From Dactylosporangium siamense (GTDB lineage: Bacteria > Actinomycetota > Actinomycetes > Mycobacteriales > Micromonosporaceae), in contig NZ_BONQ01000060.1 of NCBI RefSeq assembly GCF_016862795.1, positions 1-64,000 on the forward strand: 64,000 bases of DNA, read 5' to 3'. Below are positions 42,161 to 48,924 of this stretch, in pieces (position 1 is the stretch's first letter; the number at the start of each line of letters is the position of its first letter). Both the position numbers and the translations under genes were made by a program. The notes below the pieces were generated by a model that was not told the DNA's origin, did not search any database, and worked only from the letters and a program-made list of their open reading frames with translations.

Positions 42161-43168
42161 TCATCGTCTGGCCGCCAACCAGAACCCGCCGTAGATCCCG
42201 GCCTCCTTCGACGTCTGCCGCAGCCCGTTCGGGCCGTCGATCAGCCGCCGCCCCCAGTCGGTGCGTTTCGCGGCCTTGAAGCCGTCGACCATGTCCAGGT
42301 AGTGGTACTCCGCGCTGTTGCCGCTCCAGGCCCAGCCGAGGTACCCGAGGTCGTACCGCACGCAGTACGCCATGATCGCGTCCTCGTCCGGGTCGCCGTA
42401 CTGGTGGATCGAGGAGAACTCCCCGACGACGATCGGCAGTCGCTGCCGGACGTAGCTGTCGAGGTAGTCGGCGACCTTCTGCGCGGTGTTGAACGGCCCG
42501 TACATGTGCACGTCGAAGATGGTGTTGTGCTCCGGGTCGGACGCGAACACCTCGGCCGCGTGGTCGTGCATGACGTTGAACGAGTCGTTGCCCCAGTTCG
42601 GCGCGTCGACCATGATCGCGTGCAGCAGCCCGGCGGAGCGCAGCCGCTGGATCGCCGTCTTCGTGTCGCCGATCCAGTCGGTGTTGACCGCGTGCCCGGA
42701 CGGCTCGTTGGCGATGTTGATCACGACGTACGACTCCTGCCGCAGCAGCACCTTGCGCAGCGTCAGCCAGTAGTCCACGGCCTGCGCGATCGTCGCGGCG
42801 CCCGGCTCCGTGCCGTACCCCATCGTGTCGTGGACGTCGAGCACGCAGATCAGCCGGTTCGCCCGGCACTGGCCGATGACGCCGGCGACCTCCGCCGGGG
42901 TGGTCGCCGGGAACGTGGTGCCGCTGGACAGCGCCACCCGCACCGAGTTCGCCCCGCTCGCCTTGATGTCGGCGAACACCGACGCCGGACCCTTGTTGAA
43001 GTAGTACCCGTGGTTCACCCCGCGCAGGACCAGGCGTTCCCCGTTGGCCTCGACGAGGTGCCCACCGGTGGCCTTGATCCCGGTCGCCCCGTAGGCAGGC
43101 TCCACCGAGACGTACGCCGCGCCCAGCAACGACAGCAGCAGGGCGAGGAACGCCGCTCTGATCAGCAC
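42161..43168 (-). CDS. Secreted GH5 glycoside hydrolase (mannanase/cellulase type)
   Basis: A 335-residue secreted clan-A hydrolase with a 27-residue signal peptide ending near Ala-Tyr-Gly-Ala. The fold starts Arg-Gly-Val-Asn-His-Gly-Tyr. The acid/base Glu is in Ile-Ala-Asn-Glu-Pro-Ser-Gly and the nucleophile Glu in Val-Val-Gly-Glu-Phe-Ser-Ser. It resembles bacterial GH5_8 endo-beta-mannanases, but cellulase activity is possible. It is paralogous to the GH5-FN3 gene at 52.8 kb and lacks the FN3 domain. Both genes share a 16-bp motif just before the start. Confidence 0.87.
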   Translation of the reverse strand: MLIRAAFLALLLSLLGAAYVSVEPAYGATGIKATGGHLVEANGERLVLRGVNHGYYFNKGPASVFADIKASGANSVRVALSSGTTFPATTPAEVAGVIGQCRANRLICVLDVHDTMGYGTEPGAATIAQAVDYWLTLRKVLLRQESYVVINIANEPSGHAVNTDWIGDTKTAIQRLRSAGLLHAIMVDAPNWGNDSFNVMHDHAAEVFASDPEHNTIFDVHMYGPFNTAQKVADYLDSYVRQRLPIVVGEFSSIHQYGDPDEDAIMAYCVRYDLGYLGWAWSGNSAEYHYLDMVDGFKAAKRTDWGRRLIDGPNGLRQTSKEAGIYGGFWLAARR

Positions 43169-43293
43169 GGCGAGCCGCTACCCGCCGGTTTGCCGGCCAA
43201 CCGCCAAGGTGGAAGGAACAGGTCGACTGCGATCCCTGCCTCCGGGTAATCTGGAGATCACGTTGCGTGGTCAAGATCGCGGAGAGGCGGCCC

Positions 43294-45531
43294 GTGCAGT
43301 CCAAGTCAGCCGAGCTGGCCGCTGAGCAGCAGCACTTCGATCTGGCCCGCAAGCACCGCGAGCGCGCCCGCGCCGAGCTCGGCGAGGTGCCCGACGCCGC
43401 CGTCAACGCCGGTGCCGGCCGCCGCCTGGCGCTCTTCCGCCGCAACCGCAAGGACGCCCTCGCCGCGCCCGAGGAGCAGGTCGCGTTCGGCCGGATCGAC
43501 TGCGAGCCGGCCGATCCTTCGGCCGATTCCAAGATCGAGGACACGTTCTACATCGGGCGCGAGACCATCTTCGACGACTCCCGGCAGGTCCTCGTCGTCA
43601 ACTGGCAGACCCCGATCGGCACCCTGTACTACGAGGCGACCCACGAGGATCCCCGCGGCCTGCAACGCAAGCGCACGTTCCAGTGCGCCGGCAACCAGGT
43701 CCGCGACTTCGACGACGTCGTCTTCGCCCAGCTCGCCGAGGCCGTCGCCGAGCTCGAAGGCCCCGACGGCGCATTGCTCGCCGAGCTCGACCGGGGCCGC
43801 ACCGGGGCGATGACCGACATCGTCGCCACCATCCAGGGCGCCCAGTCCCGGCTGATCCGTTCACCCCTGGACCAGCTGCTCGTCATCGAGGGCGGCCCCG
43901 GCACCGGCAAGACCGCCGTCGCCCTGCACCGCGTGTCGTGGCTGCTGTTCAACCACCGCGACCGGCTGCGCCCCCAGGACGTCCTCGTCGTCGGCCCGCA
44001 CCCGGCGTTCACCCGCTACATCCGCACCGTCCTGCCGAGCCTCGGCGACACCGACGTGGCGCAGCTGGACATCGACCAGCTCGGCCCGCCCGTGCAGCGC
44101 GGCCGGCCGGAAGACCCGCAGACCCGGCGGCTCAAGGGGGAGGCGCGGATGGCCCGCCTGCTCGCCCGCGCCCTCGAGAACCGGGTCGGCACCCCCGAAC
44201 CCGCCGAACGCATGCTCTTCGACGGCACGTTCGTCACCCTGTCCGGCGTCGAGGTGGCCGCCGCCGTCGCCTCCGCCCGGCAGGCCGGCGGCCCCTACGC
44301 GCAACGCCGCCAACGCCTCCGCGCCCAGCTCGCCGACCTCGTCCGCGGCCGCGGCCGCGGCGGCCCGACCGACCCGGAACGCCTCGGCCCGGTCGAGAAC
44401 CTCCTCGAACGCCTCTGGCCACTGCAGAGCGCCGCCGCGTTCCTGCGCACCCTGCTGGGCTCGCAGGCCAGGCTCGCCAACGCCGCCGCCGGCGAGTTCA
44501 CCCCCGAGGAGCTCGCCCTGCTGCACCGCCGCGGCGCCGACAAGCTCTCCGAACAGATCTGGAGCAACACCGACCTGCCGCTGCTCGACGAGCTCGAGGA
44601 GCTGCTCAACGGGGTGTCGCGCCGCTACCGGCACATCGTCGTCGACGAGGCCCAGGACCTCTCACCCATGCAGCTGCGCGCCGTCGCCCGCCGCTCCTCG
44701 ACCGGTTCCCTCACCGTCGTCGGCGACCTGGCCCAGTCCACCGGCGCCTGGGCCCGCGACCACTGGGGCGAGGTCGCCGAGCACCTGCCCGCCCAGCTGC
44801 CCCAGGTCGTCGTCGGGCTCCGGTACGGCTACCGCGTCCCGCGCCAGGTGTACGAACTGGCCGCCGAGCTCCTCCCCGTCGCCGCTCCCGACGTCGAGCC
44901 GACCAGGGCGGTCCGCGACGGCCCCGGCGACCCCGGTGTCCACGTCGTCGAACCCGCCGAGCGGGCCGGCCGGGCCGCCCTCATCGCGAAGGACCACGCC
45001 CTCGGCGGCCGTTTCGTCGGCATCGTCTGCCCCGCCGCCTGCCGCGCCGAGGTCGAGTTCGCCCTGCACGCCAACGACCTGCAGTGGGGCCGCGCCGACC
45101 AGGGTGAGCTGGACCGCGCGATCAACCTCGTCAGCCCCCAGGAGGCGAAGGGCCTGGAGTTCGACGCGGTCGTCGTCGTGGAGCCGGAGGAGATCGTCGC
45201 CGAGGACGAGCGCGGGCACCGGCTGCTGTTCGTCGCGCTCACCCGCACGATCCGATACCTGGACATCGTGTGCGCGGGGGATCCGCTGCCGATCGAGTCC
45301 GGGCCCGACGTAACCTCGCGGATCCCGCGTCAGCGGATGGTCGTCGAGCCCGACGCCGATCCGACCCTGGACATGGCCCAGCTGGACCGGCTCGCCGAGG
45401 ACCTTGCCGCGCTGGTGGTCGGGGGCGCGCCGGTGCCGATGTGGGACGAGGTGCTGCAGCGGACGGCCGCCCTGCTGGACGAGCGGGCCGACCGTTCCCG
45501 GCCGTCCGGCCGCCACCGCCGCTCCTCATGA
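43294..45531 (+). CDS. HelD-type RNA-polymerase-associated helicase-like protein (HelD-2)
   Basis: A 745-residue second HelD-class ATPase, well diverged from the one at 27-29 kb. It has an N-terminal basic coiled coil (1-50), Asp-Ile-Val-Ala-Thr-Ile-Gln-Gly then Walker A Gly-Gly-Pro-Gly-Thr-Gly-Lys-Thr (200-207), motif II Val-Asp-Glu-Ala-Gln-Asp-Leu-Ser-Pro-Met-Gln, and motif VI Ala-Leu-Thr-Arg-Thr. The last 100 residues extend beyond motif VI with a basic tail. GTG 43294 is chosen because GGAGAGG lies 6 nt upstream; GTG 43267 would add nine residues. It probably recycles stalled RNA polymerase. Confidence 0.9.
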   Translation: MQSKSAELAAEQQHFDLARKHRERARAELGEVPDAAVNAGAGRRLALFRRNRKDALAAPEEQVAFGRIDCEPADPSADSKIEDTFYIGRETIFDDSRQVLVVNWQTPIGTLYYEATHEDPRGLQRKRTFQCAGNQVRDFDDVVFAQLAEAVAELEGPDGALLAELDRGRTGAMTDIVATIQGAQSRLIRSPLDQLLVIEGGPGTGKTAVALHRVSWLLFNHRDRLRPQDVLVVGPHPAFTRYIRTVLPSLGDTDVAQLDIDQLGPPVQRGRPEDPQTRRLKGEARMARLLARALENRVGTPEPAERMLFDGTFVTLSGVEVAAAVASARQAGGPYAQRRQRLRAQLADLVRGRGRGGPTDPERLGPVENLLERLWPLQSAAAFLRTLLGSQARLANAAAGEFTPEELALLHRRGADKLSEQIWSNTDLPLLDELEELLNGVSRRYRHIVVDEAQDLSPMQLRAVARRSSTGSLTVVGDLAQSTGAWARDHWGEVAEHLPAQLPQVVVGLRYGYRVPRQVYELAAELLPVAAPDVEPTRAVRDGPGDPGVHVVEPAERAGRAALIAKDHALGGRFVGIVCPAACRAEVEFALHANDLQWGRADQGELDRAINLVSPQEAKGLEFDAVVVVEPEEIVAEDERGHRLLFVALTRTIRYLDIVCAGDPLPIESGPDVTSRIPRQRMVVEPDADPTLDMAQLDRLAEDLAALVVGGAPVPMWDEVLQRTAALLDERADRSRPSGRHRRSS

Positions 45532-45581
45532 TCCGGTAGAGCCTGTGTACCCCTGGATGCACGGGCTCCACCGGATCATGA
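45526..45581. terminator. REP-like palindrome / bidirectional terminator, copy B
   Basis: A 56-nt hairpin: TCATGATCCGGT (45526-45537) pairs with ACCGGATCATGA (45570-45581), and pairing continues inward to the loop CCCCTGGA. The stop codon of HelD-2 (TGA 45529-45531) lies in the left arm. The stop of the convergent gene (TCA 45576-45578) lies at the mirror position in the right arm. It is the same length and loop as the palindrome at 35605-35656. Confidence 0.88.
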
Positions 45582-46463
45582 GTCGAGGGACGGCTCGGTG
45601 CGCAGCTCGTGGGCGCCGTCCTCGCGGGTGACCTCGTAATAGAGGCGGCCCGGGACCGCGGTCAGGTAGCGCAGGCCGTGGGGGGCGTGCGGGGAGCCGC
45701 ACGGCTCGGCGTCCGCGGCCGTCAGCGGCCCGAACAGGCCGTCGGGCCCCAGGGTGCCGTGGGCGGTGCCGGTGCGCTCCTCCCAGTTCTCCTCGGCGGT
45801 GGCGCGCCCGTCGTACGTGGCCGTCAGCTGCCCGTCGCGGACGGTCACGGCGCTCAGCCGGACGCCGCGCGCGTCCCAGCGGCCCGGGCGCGGCGCGAGG
45901 GCGACGCCCTGCCAGGTCCAGTCGACGCCGTCGGGGCCGGTGGCGTACCAGGTGGACATGCGGTCGGCGTGCTCGGCGGTTTCGAGGGGGTGCACGGAGG
46001 CCCACAGGTGCCAGCGCCGGCCGTCGAAGTGCAGGACGGGGTCCTTGACACCGATCTCGTCGGAGCCGGGCAGCACCGTGAGCGCGGGCGCCTCGCCCAG
46101 CTTCTCCGGCTCGTCGGCCTCGAGCAGGTCGACCCGCCAGTGTTTGGTGCCGGGGGTGGCGACGCTGACGTACAGCCGCCAACGTCCCTCGGGGGTGACC
46201 ACCAGCGCCGGGCGTTCCAGGGACGCGCCGCCGAAGCGCTCCTTCGACACCTCCGCGACCGGGGTGAACGTCACGCCGTCGTGGGAACGGGCGATCACGT
46301 TGGCGTAGCCGCGCCCGGATCCGATCGGCCTGCGCAGCCGGTACGCCAGAAACACCGACGACTCGTGCACGACGGCGCTGGGGCCACCGGCCCAGTTGCC
46401 GGCGCCGCCGGAAGGGGGCGCGACGACGAGCTCGGAACCGGTCTGACGGGGCAGCTCTGGCAC
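45576..46463 (-). CDS. Beta-propeller glycosidase-like protein
   Basis: A 295-residue cytoplasmic protein without a signal peptide. Repeated Arg-Pro-Ala-Leu-x-x-Thr-Pro-Glu-Gly-Arg-Trp-Arg-Leu-Tyr-Val-Ser, Lys-Asp-Pro-Val-Leu-His-Phe-Asp-Gly-Arg-Arg-Trp-His-Leu-Trp and Trp-Tyr-Ala-Thr-Gly-Pro-Asp-Gly patterns are those of five-bladed propellers of the GH43/GH130-like class. A catalytic assignment is not secure, so it may be a phosphorylase, a hydrolase or a non-enzymatic homologue. It follows the sulfotransferase gene by 18 nt. Confidence 0.6.
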   Translation of the reverse strand: MPELPRQTGSELVVAPPSGGAGNWAGGPSAVVHESSVFLAYRLRRPIGSGRGYANVIARSHDGVTFTPVAEVSKERFGGASLERPALVVTPEGRWRLYVSVATPGTKHWRVDLLEADEPEKLGEAPALTVLPGSDEIGVKDPVLHFDGRRWHLWASVHPLETAEHADRMSTWYATGPDGVDWTWQGVALAPRPGRWDARGVRLSAVTVRDGQLTATYDGRATAEENWEERTGTAHGTLGPDGLFGPLTAADAEPCGSPHAPHGLRYLTAVPGRLYYEVTREDGAHELRTEPSLDS

Positions 46464-46481
46464 GTGCGGATCTCCCGACTC

Positions 46482-47414
46482 TCAGTGGTAGTTGCTCGCG
46501 TGGTCAAGGCTCAGCCAGTCCGCGTAGGACTCGCCGGAGATCTCCTGCAACAGCTCGATCTCCTCGACGAACCGGGGCAGCAGCGCGGCCCGCTGCTCCG
46601 GGGTGACCTTCGGGCGGCGGCCGTGCTGGCGGTGCAGCAGCGCCAGCAGCGGACCGCTGAACGCGTGCCGCACCGGCACCGGGAAGTGATGCCCGATCCT
46701 CCCACCGTTGCGCAGCAGGAACCGCACGCCCGCGTTGAACCGCGTGTCGGCGACGTAGCGGCGCACGTTCTCCGGCGGGATCCGCGCCACGTGCCCGGTG
46801 GCGACGCCGAGGAACTCGCAGACCCGGTCGACGGTGCCGCCGGGGTCGTCGCGCAGGTCCCTGTACTGCAGCAGCAGGATCTGCTCACGGGGGAAGAACT
46901 CCAGGAGGTGCCGCAGCTGGCTGCCGTACTGCCCGAGCGCGGTGTAGTGCCAGAAGTCCGCCCAGCCGGCGGCGGTGCGGGCCGGCTCCAGCGCGACCGC
47001 CTTCTCGAAGTCCGCCTCGGACTCCAGCCCGGCGCCCCACAGGTGCGACCAGTTGGAGTGCGCCCGGTCGACCGGGTCGCGGAGCAGCAGGATGATCTTC
47101 GCCTTCGGAACCAGCCGGTGGATGCGGCTGTGGGCTTCGCGGTCGTACAGGTAGAACGGCGTCGCCTCGCCCAGCAGCGCGCCCGGTGGTGCCGGGTCGA
47201 ACAGCGCCTCGTACTCCTCGCGCCGCCAGACGTGTTCCTGATACGTCTGCCGGTCCCCGGGCCCGCCGTTCGTGGGTGGCGGCCCGTCGGAGAGGAAGAA
47301 CTTGGGCTCCTTGACCTCGGACAGGAAGAGCTGCGGGTGCCGCACCAGCGCCGCGTGCAACGCTGACGTGCCCGCCTTCGGCACCCCCGCGACCAGGAAG
47401 TCCGGCAACGCCAT
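46482..47414 (-). CDS. Sulfotransferase
   Basis: A 310-residue PAPS-dependent sulfotransferase. The 5'-phosphosulfate loop Val-Ala-Gly-Val-Pro-Lys-Ala-Gly-Thr-Ser-Ala-Leu is at residues 7-18. The 3'-phosphate-binding region (Leu-Arg-Asp-Pro-Val-Asp-Arg-Ala-His-Ser-Asn-Trp) is near 115. It has no membrane segment. ATG 47414 has AAAGGGGG upstream and places the PAPS loop at its usual distance. A glycan or lipid acceptor is likely. It probably shares a transcript with the propeller protein. Confidence 0.88.
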   Translation of the reverse strand: MALPDFLVAGVPKAGTSALHAALVRHPQLFLSEVKEPKFFLSDGPPPTNGGPGDRQTYQEHVWRREEYEALFDPAPPGALLGEATPFYLYDREAHSRIHRLVPKAKIILLLRDPVDRAHSNWSHLWGAGLESEADFEKAVALEPARTAAGWADFWHYTALGQYGSQLRHLLEFFPREQILLLQYRDLRDDPGGTVDRVCEFLGVATGHVARIPPENVRRYVADTRFNAGVRFLLRNGGRIGHHFPVPVRHAFSGPLLALLHRQHGRRPKVTPEQRAALLPRFVEEIELLQEISGESYADWLSLDHASNYH

Positions 47415-47450
47415 CACAGCCCCCTTTACCCATCGATTCAGTAGGGATAT

Positions 47451-47480
47451 AGCGTAACCGCCACGGACGAGGGACGACAA
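47451..47480 (-). promoter_or_regulatory. Candidate promoter of the sulfotransferase operon
   Basis: On the minus strand TTGTCG (47475-47480) is followed after 18 nt by TACGCT (47451-47456), a TANNNT -10 box. It lies about 37 nt upstream of the ATG, with a good ribosome site between. The divergent parA gene starts 59 nt on the other side. Confidence 0.45.
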
Positions 47481-47538
47481 CGGAGCGTGCCGATGTCATG
47501 CTGCTGCGCATGCAGTGGGCCGCAGCGGAGGCGATGGC

Positions 47539-48435
47539 ATGAGCGTGGTCTCCGTGATCAATTACAAGGGCGGGGTCGGCAAGACCACATTGACCGCGAA
47601 CATCGGCGCCGAGCTCGCCGCCCGGGGCCGCAAGGTGCTCCTGGTCGATCTCGATCCGCAGGCCAGCCTCACGTTCTCCTTCTACCGGCCGGCTGAGTTC
47701 GAGTCGCGGCCGACGATCCTGCCGTGGTTCGACGGCTACCTCGCCACCCGCGCCGCCGAGCCGCTGCACCCCTACGTGGTGAGCCCCCGCGAGGTCAACG
47801 CCGTCGTGCAGCCCCTCGGCGGCCAGCTCGACCTGCTCGCCGGCGACCTCGGGCTCATCGAGGTCGACCTCAACCTGGCGGCGGCCCTGGGCGGCGCGCG
47901 CCTGCAGACCGGCAACCCCCGCTACCTGCCGGTGCACCGCCTGATCGCCGACGCCCTCACCGACCACGCGTTCGGCGGCTACGACGCGGTCCTCATCGAC
48001 TGCGCGCCCAACTTCAACCTGGTCACCCGCACCGCGATGGTCGCCAGCGACCACGTCGTGGTCCCGGCCCGCCCCGACTACCTCTCGACCCGCGGCATCG
48101 ACTACCTGCGGGCCCGCATGTCCCGGCTGGTCGAGGAGTACAACGCGGTCGCCCCTCGCCCGATCAACCCGGAGATCATCGGTGTGGTCTACACGATGGT
48201 CCAGTACACCGGCGCCGGCCCGCTCATCTCGCAACGCACCTCGGTCAACGAGACGTCCCGGATCGAGATCCCCGTCTTCCGTCAGACGATCCGCGACAAC
48301 AAGACCGCCGTCACCGACGCCGGCGAGCGCAGCCTGCCCGTCGTCCTCGCCCCGCCCGGCACCGCGTCGATCGAGACCCTACGATACGAGTTCCAGCAGC
48401 TGACCAGCGAGTTCCTGGCCCGCACCAGGATCTGA
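47539..48435 (+). CDS. ParA-family ATPase
   Basis: A 298-residue deviant-Walker ATPase of the ParA/Soj/MinD family. The P-loop is Lys-Gly-Gly-Val-Gly-Lys-Thr-Thr (10-17), with the signature Lys10. Switch region Asp-Leu-Asp-Pro-Gln-Ala-Ser-Leu-Thr and Asp-Cys-Ala-Pro-Asn-Phe-Asn follow. No ParB gene or parS-like palindrome is nearby, so it is an orphan likely to position something other than the chromosome. ATG 47539 has GGAGG 7 nt upstream. It is followed after 13 nt by a SAP-like gene and then a SecA2-like ATPase. Confidence 0.9.
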   Translation: MSVVSVINYKGGVGKTTLTANIGAELAARGRKVLLVDLDPQASLTFSFYRPAEFESRPTILPWFDGYLATRAAEPLHPYVVSPREVNAVVQPLGGQLDLLAGDLGLIEVDLNLAAALGGARLQTGNPRYLPVHRLIADALTDHAFGGYDAVLIDCAPNFNLVTRTAMVASDHVVVPARPDYLSTRGIDYLRARMSRLVEEYNAVAPRPINPEIIGVVYTMVQYTGAGPLISQRTSVNETSRIEIPVFRQTIRDNKTAVTDAGERSLPVVLAPPGTASIETLRYEFQQLTSEFLARTRI

Positions 48436-48448
48436 GGAGCGTCTTGCG

Positions 48449-48871
48449 ATGACCGACCCCGCCGACCTGGCGCACGACGTGCTGCTCAAGATCGCCGCGT
48501 TCGTGAAGTCCCTGCCGGCCGACCAGCTCGCCGACCTCGCCTCGGGTGAGGCGAAGCTGACCCTGGTCCCGCGCGGCGGCCGGGCCGCCGCGTCGGCCGC
48601 GGGACCGGCCGCCTCGGCGCGGACCAGGCCGCTGTCCCGGCCGGTCGCCGAGATCGAGACGATGCTGGCGGAGATCGGCACGCGGGCGGCGGCGGTGCAG
48701 TACCTCAACGACGAGCGGCTCACGGTCCCGCAACTCCGCGAGCTGGCCAAGGTGCTGGGTGTCGCCCTGCCCAGCAAGTCCACGAAGGAAGCCGTCACCA
48801 CGAAGATCGTGGACTCGGTGGTGGGCCGGCGCCTCGACTCCTCGGCCATCGACCGGATGGTCGCCCGCTGA
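48449..48871 (+). CDS. Small SAP-like partner of the ParA ATPase
   Basis: A 140-residue protein with three parts: an N-terminal helical segment (1-35), an Ala/Arg-rich linker (about 40-65), and a C-terminal helix-extended-loop-helix with Leu-Thr-Val-Pro-Gln-Leu-Arg-Glu-Leu-Ala-Lys-Val-Leu-Gly-Val-Ala and a following Thr-Lys-Glu-Ala motif (about 90-125) that looks like a SAP or Rho-N DNA/RNA-binding fold. Its position 13 nt after the ParA gene suggests it is the ATPase's partner or cargo adaptor. The domain assignment is by eye. Confidence 0.7.
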   Translation: MTDPADLAHDVLLKIAAFVKSLPADQLADLASGEAKLTLVPRGGRAAASAAGPAASARTRPLSRPVAEIETMLAEIGTRAAAVQYLNDERLTVPQLRELAKVLGVALPSKSTKEAVTTKIVDSVVGRRLDSSAIDRMVAR

Positions 48872-48912
48872 CCCGGCCTGTCGCGGGGCCGACGACGGTG
48901 CCGACCACGCCG

Positions 48913-48924
48913 TAGCCTGGGGTC
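48913..48924 (+). promoter_or_regulatory. Leaderless promoter -10 box of the SecA2-like gene
   Basis: TAGCCT at 48913-48918 ends 6 nt before GTG 48925, and no ribosome-binding site is visible. The gene may be separately transcribed as a leaderless message in addition to read-through from the ParA pair. Confidence 0.45.

Noticed and set aside
47539-48871. Chromosome- or plasmid-type ParAB partition system with origin
   Set aside because: The second gene is SAP-like rather than ParB-like, and no parS-like 16-bp palindrome or origin was seen.
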